From: CAUZFZ01 sp963579025
Lineage (GTDB): Bacteria > Planctomycetota > Planctomycetia > Planctomycetales > Planctomycetaceae
Assembly: GCA_963579025.1 (NCBI GenBank)
Contig: CAUZFZ010000019.1
Location: forward strand, 1-64,000
Direction: 5' to 3'
Length of the DNA stretch: 64,000 bases
Notes under the pieces: generated by a model
The model's database searches: none
Seen by the model: only the letters and a program-made list of their open reading frames with translations
What the model was told of the DNA's origin: nothing
Shown here: piece by piece, positions 36,102 through 45,226 of the stretch
Numbering within the stretch: position 1 is the first letter of the stretch
How the letters are laid out: each line of letters opens with the position of its first letter
Program-made: the position numbers and the translations under genes

Positions 36102-36173
36102 ATTAAGTGTCACATTGTCGTCTTTCGCTCCGCGAAAGAACGCACTTTCGCGGAGCGAAAGGCGACACTTAAT
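36102..36173. repeat. Long hairpin element inside the nqr operon (between nqrE and nqrF)
   Basis: TCTTTCGCTCCGCGAAAG at 36121-36138 pairs with CTTTCGCGGAGCGAAAGG at 36145-36162 (17 of 18), with a 6-base loop. Outside it, ATTAAGTGTC (36102-36111) pairs with GACACTTAAT (36164-36173) on both sides of a small bulge. It sits in the 162-base gap between nqrE and nqrF and must be read through if the operon is transcribed as one. It might be an mRNA stabilising or attenuating structure, or simply a repeat. Confidence 0.85.
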
Positions 36174-36199
36174 GATCGAACGGTCCAAATCAAAACGAA

Positions 36200-36832
36200 T
36201 TACAACTGGATTCCGCCCAGTGCCATAAAGGCCATCGCCATCAGACCGACGGTGATAAAGGTGATGCCCAGTCCCTGAAGTCCATCCGGGACGTTGCTGT
36301 ATTTCAGCTTTTCACGGATGCCGGCCAGCGCAGCGATGGCCAATGCCCACCCGACTCCTGAACCCACTCCAAATGTCACGCTCTCGGCAAAGTTGTAGTC
36401 ACGTTCCACCATGAACAGAGTCCCGCCGAGGATGGCACAATTCACCGTGATCAACGGCAGGAAGATACCCAACGAGTTGAACAGAGCAGGGAAATAGCGA
36501 TCCAGCGTCATCTCCAGAATCTGCACCATGGCCGCGATGGTTCCGATGTAGCTGATCAGCCCGACGAATGTCAGATCCACTCCGGAGAAACTGCTCGATA
36601 GCCAGCTCAACCCGCCCTCCTTCAGCAGGTGCTGAAAGATGAGATTATTAAGCGGCACTGTGATGCCCTGAATCACAATCACGGCAGCGCCCAGACCCAT
36701 GGCAGTTTTCACGTCCTTGGACACCGCCAGGAACGTACACATGCCCAGGAAGAAGGCCAATGCGAGGTTTTCGACAAAGGCTGCCTTCAGAAACAGGCTG
36801 GCGTGATGTTCGATGAGTTGCATGTATTCCAT
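36200..36832 (-). CDS. nqrE: Na+-translocating NADH:quinone reductase subunit E
   Basis: A 210-residue membrane subunit with six transmembrane helices. Typical blocks are AAFVENLALAFFLGMCTFLAVS and LGAAVIVIQGITVPLNNLIFQHLL, then FLPLITVNCAILGGTLFMVERD with a conserved Cys. NqrE and NqrD together bind a 2Fe-2S cluster in the membrane of the enzyme (family knowledge). It is 27 bases downstream of nqrD. Confidence 0.96.
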   Translation of the reverse strand: MEYMQLIEHHASLFLKAAFVENLALAFFLGMCTFLAVSKDVKTAMGLGAAVIVIQGITVPLNNLIFQHLLKEGGLSWLSSSFSGVDLTFVGLISYIGTIAAMVQILEMTLDRYFPALFNSLGIFLPLITVNCAILGGTLFMVERDYNFAESVTFGVGSGVGWALAIAALAGIREKLKYSNVPDGLQGLGITFITVGLMAMAFMALGGIQL

Positions 36833-36859
36833 GAATCGATCTCAACTCGGGTTCTACAG

Positions 36860-37480
36860 TTACCGACCGACCTGTTCGGTGTATTTGCTTCTGATCGCCC
36901 AGATGATCAGGCCAATCAGAAAGAAAGCACTCGGCGGCAGCAGCATTAATCCGTTGGGAACGTACCAGCCGCCGTTGGATGTTGTGGGTAAGATGTCGAA
37001 TCCCAGTAGCTGACCTTTGCCCAGTAGCTCGCGGAAGAATGCGACCGTAACCAGGATGAAGCCGTAACCCAGACCATTGCCCAGGCCGTCGAAAAAGCTC
37101 ATCACCGGGCCGTTCTTCATGGCGTAACCTTCCGCCCGACCCATCACGATACAGTTCGTGATGATCAGTCCCACAAAGACGGAAAGCTCTTTACTGAGGC
37201 TGTAGAAATATGCCTTCAGGAATTGGTCAACGAGGATGACCAACGACGCAATGATCGTCATCTGAACGATGATACGAATGTTGTTGGGAATCCAGGCCCG
37301 AATCAGTGAGATCGCAAAACTCGACAGAGCCGTCACCATGATCACCGCGACCGACATGACCAGAGCCGTGTCCAGCTTAGTTGTCACAGCCAGCGCTGAG
37401 CAGATACCAAGGATCTGCAGAGTGATTGGGTTGTCCCGGAAGACTGGTTTCAACAGCACGTCTTTGGGTTTCTCAGCCAT
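36860..37480 (-). CDS. nqrD: Na+-translocating NADH:quinone reductase subunit D
   Basis: A 206-residue membrane subunit homologous to NqrE. Conserved segments are NPITLQILGICSALAVTTKL and FVGLIITNCIVMGRAEGYAMKN. The frame runs back to 37537, but the ATG at 37480 begins at homology (MAEKPKDVLLKPVF) and overlaps the end of nqrC by 8 bases. Confidence 0.96.
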   Translation of the reverse strand: MAEKPKDVLLKPVFRDNPITLQILGICSALAVTTKLDTALVMSVAVIMVTALSSFAISLIRAWIPNNIRIIVQMTIIASLVILVDQFLKAYFYSLSKELSVFVGLIITNCIVMGRAEGYAMKNGPVMSFFDGLGNGLGYGFILVTVAFFRELLGKGQLLGFDILPTTSNGGWYVPNGLMLLPPSAFFLIGLIIWAIRSKYTEQVGR

Positions 37481-38312
37481 CTGAGGTTTCCGATTCGTTC
37501 TCGGCACGCAGGTTTTCGAGGTACTTCCCGAAACCATGCGGACCCAGCCAGTACTGCACCAGCGCCGTTACACCGTTTGAGGTAATGGTCGCGCCACTCA
37601 GACCATCCACTTCAAAGGGGGCTGTGGCACGGTCTGGATTGACCTGGCCCTTCAGTACCTTGATCTTGATCGATCTGCCATCAATCTCGCCGAAGGCCTT
37701 CTTGCCATTCCAACTGGCCTTCCACTTCGCGTTGTCGACCTCGCCGCCCAGTCCGGGCGTCTCGCCGTGCTCGTAGAAAGTAATCCCTCGAATCGTGAGT
37801 CCGTCCGATTCCAGCGAGATGAAACCATACAGAGTCGACCAAAGCCCCTTGCCGTAAACGGGCAGAACAATTTGATCGAGAACTCCATCGGCGTTCCGTA
37901 TCTTGTAGACATTAGAAAACATGGCTCTGTTCGCGATCTGCGGCAGTTGGCCGGATGGGATCGCTGTAACTCGGCCCTGCGCAACTTCTTTGCGCGGATC
38001 AAAGTTCTTCAGATCAATCTGTTCGTACTCCGCGTCCTGCTCGCTGATTTCCGTGCCTCCGCCCCGATCGCTTCCCAACACGACGAGTGCTGTCTCCACC
38101 TGACGAAACTCTCGTTCGATGTCGGTAGCCGAGACATCGTCATCCGGAGAAAAGACCCCGGCGACACGCAGAATATTCTGCTGGATGTCGAGCCTCTTGT
38201 TCTCCTGTTGTCTCGGGCGCAGCACGACGGCAGCGGTCGAGACCAGAACCGAGCAGACCAGGCACAACAGCGTCGCGACGACGATTGTCTGTTTGCGTTC
38301 ATCAGCGATCAT
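37473..38312 (-). CDS. nqrC: Na+-translocating NADH:quinone reductase subunit C (FMN-binding)
   Basis: A 279-residue periplasmic-facing subunit with one N-terminal helix (QTIVVATLLCLVCSVLVSTAAV). The covalent FMN attachment motif is DGLSGATITS near the C-terminus, with the modified Thr in SGAT. The start ATG 38312 overlaps the end of nqrB by 11 bases, and its end overlaps nqrD. The flavin transferase ApbE needed for attachment is not in the window. Confidence 0.96.
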   Translation of the reverse strand: MIADERKQTIVVATLLCLVCSVLVSTAAVVLRPRQQENKRLDIQQNILRVAGVFSPDDDVSATDIEREFRQVETALVVLGSDRGGGTEISEQDAEYEQIDLKNFDPRKEVAQGRVTAIPSGQLPQIANRAMFSNVYKIRNADGVLDQIVLPVYGKGLWSTLYGFISLESDGLTIRGITFYEHGETPGLGGEVDNAKWKASWNGKKAFGEIDGRSIKIKVLKGQVNPDRATAPFEVDGLSGATITSNGVTALVQYWLGPHGFGKYLENLRAENESETSDG

Positions 38313-39570
38313 TGCGGGCGAGCCTCCGTTTGATGTTGCCTCGCACGACGAACCAGTCAATCAATGGAGCGAAGACATTACTAAACAGAATCGCCAGCAT
38401 GATTCCTTCCGGATAAGCCGGATTGATCACGCGGATCAGAATCGTAAGAAAGCCAATCAACAGACCATAAATCCACTTCCCGGGATTTGTCATCGCGGCC
38501 GACACAGGATCGGTCGCCATGAAGACCGTGCCGAATGCCAGGCCACCGACGACCATGTGCCAGTGCGCGGGCATCTGGAACATTGGATTTGTGATCCCCT
38601 CGTTCCCGGAGACACCATTCAGCACGGATGCGAAGGCGTAAGCCCCGATGATCACTCCAGCCATAATTCGCCAGGCACCAACGCCCGTTCCGATCAGAAT
38701 GACGGCACCAATCAGGCAGGCGAGAGTTGACGTTTCTCCCATGGAACCCTGCGTGACTCCCAGGAAGGCCTCCGACCACGATTCGGTGACTGCCTGCATG
38801 CCGACCTGAAGATCGGCGACAGCCAGAGCTCCCAGAGGAGTTGCGCCAGTAAAGCCATCACACGCGGTCCACACCTGATCGCCAACGATTGCCGTGGGAT
38901 AAGCGAAGTAGAGGAATGCGCGGGCGGTCAGAGCCGGGTTGAGGAAATTACGACCGGTGCCTCCAAAGACCTCTTTCCCAATCACCACGCCGAAGCTGAT
39001 TCCGACGGCGATCTGCCACAATGGAATTGTCGGTGGCAGCGTGAGCGGAAATAGAACTCCCGTGACCAGGAACCCTTCGTTGATCTCGTGCTTGCGCACG
39101 ATACTGAACAGGGCCTCCCACGCACCGCCAACCATATTTGTGACAAGGTACGCCGGGATGAAATAGAAAGCGCCGTGGATCAGGCAGACAAAAAAGTTGG
39201 TCGGGCTGTAGCCCACGGCGTTAATAAAGGCGTAACGCCAGTTGCCGTGTTCTTCGAAGGTGGGCATGGACACCACTGTGCCGGCTTCCACAACGCAGCC
39301 ATCCGGTTGCAGCGACTGAATGCTGAGGTTGGCCTGGTAGCCTGTATTCCACATCGCCATGACAATGCAGGGAATCAGAGCGACCACGACAGTGGTCATC
39401 ATCCGCTTCAGATCCATGCCGTCGCGCACATGCGACGGGCCGCGCGTCACGTCGCCCGGTGTGTACAGGAACGTGTCCGCTGCTTCATACAGCGGATACG
39501 CCCAGTGCAGCTTCCCGTTTTCTGAGAAGTGCGGCTCGATCTTATCAAGGAACCGTCGCAGCGGTTTCAT
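38302..39570 (-). CDS. nqrB: Na+-translocating NADH:quinone reductase subunit B
   Basis: A 422-residue membrane subunit with about ten transmembrane helices. A covalent FMN motif is visible as CDGFTGATPLG (family S/TGAT). Other blocks are TRGPSHVRDGMDLKRMMTTV and NPALTARAFLYFAYP. The end HLVVGGLAFGTVFMATDPVS-like sequence matches the family. ATG 39570 (MKPLRRFL) is preferred over 39585. Confidence 0.95.
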   Translation of the reverse strand: MKPLRRFLDKIEPHFSENGKLHWAYPLYEAADTFLYTPGDVTRGPSHVRDGMDLKRMMTTVVVALIPCIVMAMWNTGYQANLSIQSLQPDGCVVEAGTVVSMPTFEEHGNWRYAFINAVGYSPTNFFVCLIHGAFYFIPAYLVTNMVGGAWEALFSIVRKHEINEGFLVTGVLFPLTLPPTIPLWQIAVGISFGVVIGKEVFGGTGRNFLNPALTARAFLYFAYPTAIVGDQVWTACDGFTGATPLGALAVADLQVGMQAVTESWSEAFLGVTQGSMGETSTLACLIGAVILIGTGVGAWRIMAGVIIGAYAFASVLNGVSGNEGITNPMFQMPAHWHMVVGGLAFGTVFMATDPVSAAMTNPGKWIYGLLIGFLTILIRVINPAYPEGIMLAILFSNVFAPLIDWFVVRGNIKRRLARNDR

Positions 39571-39666
39571 CGGTGGCTTTCGCAAGTCGTTCGTTAGTCG
39601 TGACGCGATTCAGTGGGGAGTCTGGTGAATGGACAACCAAATCAATTCAATGATTGCAGGCGACGG

Positions 39667-41013
39667 TCATCCTTCGCTTGCAATCCGCGTGAGGTTTTCC
39701 CGCAGGATCGGGCCATAGTCATATTTGCCCGGGCACACGAACGTGCACAGGGCAAGGTCTTCTTCGTCGAGTTCGAGAGCTCCAAGTGCGACAGCCTGGT
39801 CGGTGTCACCAACAATCAAAGCACGCAGCAGAAACGTCGGCAGGATATCGAGTGGCATGACCTTCTCGTACATACCGATTGGTACCATGGCCCGGCGACT
39901 GCCCTCTGTAGACGTTGTAAAATCATATTTCTGTTCTGGCCGCAGGAACGCAGACGCAAACACTCGCTTGATTGAGAACTTGTTCACACCTGGCTTCTGC
40001 CAGCCCAGGAACTCTCGCTCACGGCCTTCGAGCAGTGCCGAAACCTGCACGTGATATCGGCCGAGGAACGAATTGATGCCGCTCATCGTTCGTCCTGACA
40101 GGACGGAACCCGAGACGACTCGCACATCACCGTCTACCAGTTCGCTGGCGGTCAGATCCGTGGCGGATGCGCCGAGTTGCGTGCGGATCAGACGAGGTTT
40201 CTTCATCCCTGGGCCACCCAGCGCGACAATTCTTTCGTTGTCCAGTTCGCCGGTGTTGAACAGATGTCCGATCGCCATGACGTCCTGGTAACCAATATGC
40301 CAGACCGTCCTGGTCTCGCTGACCGGGTCGAGCAGGTGGATGTGTGTCCCGACCAGCCCGGCCGGATGCGGACCTTCGAATTCCTCAGTGACGACGCCCG
40401 GAACCGTGTTGCCTGGTAGAGTAGCGCCGGCTCGTTTGATGACGTAAACCGGACCCTCGGTCAGATGGCGGATGACCTGCAGTCCGTGTTCGAAGTCCTG
40501 CGGTCGTGAATTGATGATGGGCTCGGGGCGTGCCGCCAGCGGATGGCTGTCGATCGCTGTCACGAAGATCGAATGCGGCGTTGTTTGAGGCGATGGAACT
40601 CCACTGAATGGACGCGTGCGAAATGCCGTCCACAGCCCGGATTCCAGCAGATTCTCGACAACTTCGTCTCGCGTCAGCCCCGTGAAATCTGCGCCGGCGT
40701 ATGAACGGAACGTTTCGGCTTCGTCGCCGGAGACCTCGATGACGACCGACTGGAACGCGCGTTTGGCTCCACGATTGACTGCCGTGACTTTGCCGGCCGC
40801 GGGGGCAGTGTAGCGAACTTCGGGATTCTTTTTGTCTGTGAAGAGCAGTTGTCCGTGTTTGACGGCATCACCCTGGGCAACCTGCATTGTCGGCTTGAGT
40901 CCGACGTAATCGGCTGCGACAACGGCCACCGAACGGACCGCTGGTCCGTCGTGGATTTCCTGCTCAGGCGCGTGAGCGATCGGAAGATCGAGTCCTTTGA
41001 TAATCCGTCTCAT
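39667..41013 (-). CDS. nqrA: Na+-translocating NADH:quinone reductase subunit A
   Basis: A 448-residue subunit beginning MRRIIKGLDLPIAHAPEQEI. The open frame continues upstream to 41739, but that extension is antisense to another gene, and the family starts exactly at this ATG. Internal motifs: DKKNPEVRYTAPAAGKVTAVNRG (biotinyl-lipoyl-like) and IDSHPLAARPEPIINSR. First gene of the operon A-B-C-D-E-F. A 12-base palindrome GGGCGATCGCCC lies 4 bases before the start (41017-41028), in the place of a ribosome binding site. Confidence 0.95.
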   Translation of the reverse strand: MRRIIKGLDLPIAHAPEQEIHDGPAVRSVAVVAADYVGLKPTMQVAQGDAVKHGQLLFTDKKNPEVRYTAPAAGKVTAVNRGAKRAFQSVVIEVSGDEAETFRSYAGADFTGLTRDEVVENLLESGLWTAFRTRPFSGVPSPQTTPHSIFVTAIDSHPLAARPEPIINSRPQDFEHGLQVIRHLTEGPVYVIKRAGATLPGNTVPGVVTEEFEGPHPAGLVGTHIHLLDPVSETRTVWHIGYQDVMAIGHLFNTGELDNERIVALGGPGMKKPRLIRTQLGASATDLTASELVDGDVRVVSGSVLSGRTMSGINSFLGRYHVQVSALLEGREREFLGWQKPGVNKFSIKRVFASAFLRPEQKYDFTTSTEGSRRAMVPIGMYEKVMPLDILPTFLLRALIVGDTDQAVALGALELDEEDLALCTFVCPGKYDYGPILRENLTRIASEG

Positions 41014-41016
41014 GGC

Positions 41017-41028
41017 GGGCGATCGCCC
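41017..41028 (-). promoter_or_regulatory. 12-base palindrome overlapping the nqrA ribosome binding region
   Basis: GGGCGATCGCCC is perfectly self-complementary and sits 3 bases upstream of the nqrA ATG. It could be a protein-binding site or a small hairpin limiting translation. Chance occurrence in GC-rich DNA is possible. Confidence 0.3.
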
Positions 41029-41307
41029 CTGTTCCTCAGTGAAGTCGGCGCTTGCGATCCGACCAGTCTCAAACAGAAACGCCCCACAGCGGTTGATTCC
41101 CATCGGAAAATTCGGCCGGTGCGAGGCAGCACTACTACCGGCGATGGAGTGTACTGAGTGGGGTCGGATTTTGTAGCCAGGCGTCCGAGCTGCGGGAGAT
41201 GCCGTTCCCGAGTTCAGGAACGCGTTGCGACCGGCGAAGATCCAGCCGGGTATGCGATGCCCTACCATCCGGCGTCGCGGTTGTGATTTCTTTGAAGTGG
41301 AGCGGAA

Positions 41308-42618
41308 ATGCACGCAGTTGTGCTGACATTCGATCGCCTGCCAGCCCACATGATCGGCTGCTACGGCAATGAATGGATCGAGACGCCCGGGTTTGACGCT
41401 CTGGCCGCAATCGCGCATGTCTTTGAACGGCATCTGGTCGAATTGCCAAGTCCCGCAGGGGCGTCGCATCCGTGGTGGACTGGCCGATTTGAGTTCTTTT
41501 CCCGTCCCACCGGGACAACAGTTTTCGAGGCTCTTGCGGCTGACGGGGTCCGTTGCCGTCTGGTGACCGAACGCACGGAAGGACTTCCCGAACAGGGACT
41601 GGACAGCATCGAACGTGTTGCCGGATCGCATGGCCTGGATGTCCCGCACGCCAATGTTCCGTTTGCCCGGCTGGTCCAACGCGGGCAGGAGCTGATCGCC
41701 GAATTCGATGCGGAGCAATCCGAGCTGCTTTGGCTGCATTCAGAGGGCATACCGTCTCCGTGGTTACCACCGGAGTTCTTTGCGGGATTGTATCTGGACG
41801 AACTTGAGGACCGGCTCGATGGGAGCGGACAGGAACTGGCTGGCCAGGTACTTGAACAACTGCGTGACGACCCGGTGCTTGCGACCCTGCTGCTGTCTGA
41901 ACACGACGAGGTTGAATCAGAAGACGACGTTGACGCAGAGACCGAACCACTCGACGCGGCCTTTGGCGAAGCCGGGCTGGCGATTGCCCGGTTTGTGTTT
42001 GGCGGATACGTCTCACTGATCGATCACTGGCTGCAGAAACTGACTGCGACACTGGCGGCCAGCCCTCACGACGTGCTTTTCATTGTGTCGGCTTCTGGCG
42101 GGCATTCCTTCGGAGAGCAGCGGTCGTTTCTGCGGGATGCAGGGCAGACACCGGCCGAATCTGTGACTCCGCCATTCGGCGACCAGACACTGCAGACACC
42201 TCTTCTGTTGGCGCGTCCAGGGACTCAGACCGAAGGGGCAAGGATTCTGGCATTGGTGCAACCGCCGGAGATCCCCGCCACTCTTTGCGACTGGTTTGAT
42301 GCGACCTCCAGCCCGGAGTGGTGCGAGGGCACGAGTCTGCTGGACCGAGCGGGATCGGCCGGCATCGCCGGCAGGGAATCAACGGTCCATCTGGGCGATT
42401 CCGGAGAAATCGGGCTCCAGGACAGGCACTGGTTCGTCACGACCCGCCGTGACGCAATCGACAACGCCAGTGACGATATCGACGCGGTGAACACCCCCCG
42501 GCTGTTCCGCAAACCTGACGATTTCTGGGAAGTCCACAATCTGGCCGAGCAGTCACCGGATGAATGCCAGCGTCTGCTGAAACTTCTGCAGAGTCGGGTC
42601 GCTGGCCGAGATTCGTGA
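41308..42618 (+). CDS. Degenerate sulfatase/alkaline-phosphatase-fold protein
   Basis: A 436-residue protein with the outline of a sulfatase: N-terminal VVLTFDRLPAHMIGCYGNEWIETPGFDALAA matches the family start (with one instead of two Asp). The C-terminal LFRKPDDFWEVHNLAEQSPDE resembles the sulfatase tail. The activating motif C/S-x-P-x-R is missing: the corresponding segment reads SPAGASHPWWTGR. The downstream SDHG metal motif is replaced by SASGGHSFGE. It is therefore probably not a working sulfatase. There is no signal peptide. It is 45 bases upstream of murJ on the same strand. Confidence 0.8.
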   Translation: MHAVVLTFDRLPAHMIGCYGNEWIETPGFDALAAIAHVFERHLVELPSPAGASHPWWTGRFEFFSRPTGTTVFEALAADGVRCRLVTERTEGLPEQGLDSIERVAGSHGLDVPHANVPFARLVQRGQELIAEFDAEQSELLWLHSEGIPSPWLPPEFFAGLYLDELEDRLDGSGQELAGQVLEQLRDDPVLATLLLSEHDEVESEDDVDAETEPLDAAFGEAGLAIARFVFGGYVSLIDHWLQKLTATLAASPHDVLFIVSASGGHSFGEQRSFLRDAGQTPAESVTPPFGDQTLQTPLLLARPGTQTEGARILALVQPPEIPATLCDWFDATSSPEWCEGTSLLDRAGSAGIAGRESTVHLGDSGEIGLQDRHWFVTTRRDAIDNASDDIDAVNTPRLFRKPDDFWEVHNLAEQSPDECQRLLKLLQSRVAGRDS

Positions 42619-42663
42619 GGCTCTGATCTGTACCAGATTGCGGGAACGGAGTACTGGTCCGCC

Positions 42664-44301
42664 ATGGACGGGCAGCAGCCAGACATTCATACGGAAGCCT
42701 CGCGCCGGACGCTGTTTCAGCGGGCGCGTGTCGTCGCACTGCTGACGCTTCTCAGCCGTGTCCTGGGGCTGGTGCGAGACGGCTGCATGGCGATGCTGTT
42801 TGGCCTTGGCCCAATCCTGGATGCGTTCACCGTTGCGTTCCGTGTCCCGAACATGGCCCGTCAGGTTTTTGGAGAAGGTGCACTCTCAACGGCATTCCTG
42901 CCCGTCTTCATCCGTGACCGCGAACGCGCCGGGACCGCCGCTGCATTCCGGACGGCAACCGCCGTTCTGGCAGCGACCGCAGCGACATTGCTGGTTCTGG
43001 TATTAACCGTCGACGCGGCGATTCTCATCGCCCGAGGCACACTGCCGCTGACAGACGAAGCCCGGCTGCTGCTGGGCCTGACCGCCGCCATGCTGCCGTA
43101 TCTGATGCTCGTCTGCGTCCTCGCACAGGCATGTGCTGTCATGCATGGACTCGGTGAATTCTCGATCCCGGCCCTGTTTCCCGTACTCCTTAACGCCATC
43201 TGGATCATCATTGCGTGGGTGATTGGACGCTCGGCACTGGAGACGGTCGAGAGTGTCTACGTGATCGCGGCAGCCATCCCGGCCATCGGCATTCTGCAAC
43301 TCGTCCTGTGCGTCCCCACGCTGCGACGGCTGGGATTCCGCTACGAGTGGGACTGGGCGGGCAGCCGGACGCGGCTGGGCGAAATCACGCGAACGATGCT
43401 TCCAGTTGTGCTCGGGTTGTCGATCACACAACTCAACACACTGTGCGACAGCCTCATCGCATGGGGGCTGACGGCTCCCAGCGACAACTCAGTGACGGGA
43501 TGGCTGTCCGAATACCCGCTGAGCGAAGGGACGGCCGCGGCGCTTTATTACGGGCAGCGTCTTTATCAGTTCCCCCTGGGCGTCTTTGCCGTGGCGCTGG
43601 GAACGGTGATCTTTCCCCTGCTGACGACGCACGCCGAACGTGGACTGCACGACCTGTTTCGGCAGGACCTCGTCCGCGGTCTGCGAATGGTCATCGCCAT
43701 TGGCATCCCTGCGAGTGTGGGTCTGTTCCTGATCGCGCTGCCATTGACGCGTCTGTTGTTCGAACGTGGCGCATTCAACCGCACTGATTCCGAACAGACC
43801 GTGGGAATCATCGCGATGTACGCCATCGGCGTCTGGGCGGCATGTGCGCTGTTGATCGTTCATCGGGCGTTCTACGCACTCGGCGACCGCATCACGCCGC
43901 TGCGAATCGGCCTGTTCTCGGTGGTGATCAACCTTGTCGGCAGTCTGTTGCTCGTTTTCGTCCTGGCCGGACGCGGGCTCGCCCTGGCGACTTCGCTGAG
44001 CGTCACATTGCAAATGCTGGTCTGCGTGTGGCTGTTGTCACGACGTGTTGAGGGATTCGTCTGGCGACCGGTTCTCGACGCACTGGCCCGAACAGTGGTG
44101 GCATCGGCACTGATGGCCGGCGCCTGCCTGGTGTCAGCCGGGTTGGCCGGATCTTACTCAGCAGATACCACCTGGAACCGCACCGTTGATTTGCTCATCC
44201 CGCTGGCATCGGGAGTCGCGACATATCTGCTGGTGGCTCACTTGCTGGGGCTGCGTGAACCATTCGACCTGCTGACACGCCGGTGTCGGGACGACATCTG
44301 A
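42664..44301 (+). CDS. murJ: Lipid II flippase MurJ (MviN family)
   Basis: A 545-residue polytopic membrane protein of the MVF/MurJ family that moves lipid II across the inner membrane for peptidoglycan synthesis. Blocks: VALLTLLSRVLGLVRDGCMAMLFGLG, FTVAFRVPNMARQVFGEGALSTAFLPVF, RLYQFPLGVFAVALGTVIFPLL and LTRLLFERGAFNRTDSEQT. Fourteen helices are expected and length fits. Start ATG 42664. Confidence 0.94.
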   Translation: MDGQQPDIHTEASRRTLFQRARVVALLTLLSRVLGLVRDGCMAMLFGLGPILDAFTVAFRVPNMARQVFGEGALSTAFLPVFIRDRERAGTAAAFRTATAVLAATAATLLVLVLTVDAAILIARGTLPLTDEARLLLGLTAAMLPYLMLVCVLAQACAVMHGLGEFSIPALFPVLLNAIWIIIAWVIGRSALETVESVYVIAAAIPAIGILQLVLCVPTLRRLGFRYEWDWAGSRTRLGEITRTMLPVVLGLSITQLNTLCDSLIAWGLTAPSDNSVTGWLSEYPLSEGTAAALYYGQRLYQFPLGVFAVALGTVIFPLLTTHAERGLHDLFRQDLVRGLRMVIAIGIPASVGLFLIALPLTRLLFERGAFNRTDSEQTVGIIAMYAIGVWAACALLIVHRAFYALGDRITPLRIGLFSVVINLVGSLLLVFVLAGRGLALATSLSVTLQMLVCVWLLSRRVEGFVWRPVLDALARTVVASALMAGACLVSAGLAGSYSADTTWNRTVDLLIPLASGVATYLLVAHLLGLREPFDLLTRRCRDDI

Positions 44302-44396
44302 CAACTCGCCCGACAAAGCAGTGGCTGCTATACCTGACGCGACGACTCGTGTGACCATTCGACCGTTACGCGTGCGTCTTACTCGGTACTCGATTG

Positions 44397-44467
44397 AAAC
44401 ACAGAGGCACAGAGGTCACGGAGCGACGACAACAGACGAACTCCGTGTGCTCTGTGCCTCTGTGTTT
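44397..44467. repeat. Inverted-repeat element between murJ and ruvA
   Basis: Arms of 27 bases (44397-44423 and 44441-44467) pair with few mismatches. The left arm starts AAACACAGAGGCACAGAGG, and the right arm ends CCTCTGTGTTTT. The right side is followed by a short T/A-rich run, so it may act as a terminator for the murJ transcript. The CACAGAGGCACAGAGG motif is of a type I have seen in many environmental bacteria (not checked). Confidence 0.8.
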
Positions 44468-44551
44468 TAAATCAGCCCAGAGAGGATCCAGCTGCGGCTG
44501 TGTTCCGCACTGGACTCGTGGCCGGTTTCGTTTCAGCAATGGATTGGCAAC

Positions 44552-45172
44552 ATGATCACACGCATCACAGGTCGGCTCGTTCATCTGGGAGAAGCCGTCG
44601 CGACCATCGCGGCGGGACCGTTCGAATACGAGGTCCAGGTTCCCGAGTTTGTCCGCCGACAATTGCAGTCGTCGGTTGGCGATGATGTCAGCCTGATGAC
44701 TCAGGAGTACCTGGAAGGCAACGTCCAGCAGGGTCGGCTGTATCCGCGCATGGTCGGTTTCATGAACGCTGCCGAGCGTGACTTCTTCGCGACCATCTGT
44801 CAGGTCGACGGCGTCGGCGTCAAAAAGGCACTGCGAGCGATGGTGCGTCCCGTGCGTGAAGTTGCAACGGCGATCGAGGAGCAGGATGTCAAACTGCTGA
44901 GCACACTGCCCGGAGTCGGGCCGGCCATGGCGGAGCGAATCGTTGCCAAACTCCGTCGCAAGATGGCGAAGTTCGCGCTGATGGTTGGTCACGAGTTTCC
45001 CGACCAGGCGGCGCGGCCATCGGTGGCGGAAGACGCGTATCAGGCACTGATCAGCCTCGGGCATTCACCCGCGGAAGCCCGCGACAAAATTGAAGCCGCA
45101 ATCAAATCGAAACCGAAAGCCAAATCGATTGATGAACTGCTGGTCGAGGTCTATCGCCGCAATCGCGAGTGA
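44552..45172 (+). CDS. ruvA: Holliday junction branch-migration protein RuvA
   Basis: A 206-residue RuvA. The OB-fold N-terminal domain begins MITRITGRLVHLGEAVATI; the helix-hairpin-helix motifs are ICQVDGVGVKKALRAM and LSTLPGVGPAMAERIVAKLRRKM. The C-terminal domain III that contacts RuvB is ALISLGHSPAEARDKIEAAI. Length is normal. ruvB and ruvC are not adjacent. Confidence 0.95.
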   Translation: MITRITGRLVHLGEAVATIAAGPFEYEVQVPEFVRRQLQSSVGDDVSLMTQEYLEGNVQQGRLYPRMVGFMNAAERDFFATICQVDGVGVKKALRAMVRPVREVATAIEEQDVKLLSTLPGVGPAMAERIVAKLRRKMAKFALMVGHEFPDQAARPSVAEDAYQALISLGHSPAEARDKIEAAIKSKPKAKSIDELLVEVYRRNRE

Positions 45173-45226
45173 CGACTCTGCAGATTGACGACAGAACATC
45201 GCTGCGTGCTGCAAACCGAACCGGTC

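Noticed and set aside
41014..41739. Long N-terminal extension of nqrA
   Set aside because: It is the antisense of the sulfatase-like gene and upstream DNA; NqrA family members start at MRRIIKG.
44366..45064. 232-codon minus-strand frame over ruvA
   Set aside because: It is antisense to ruvA, which is certain, and includes part of the intergenic repeat.
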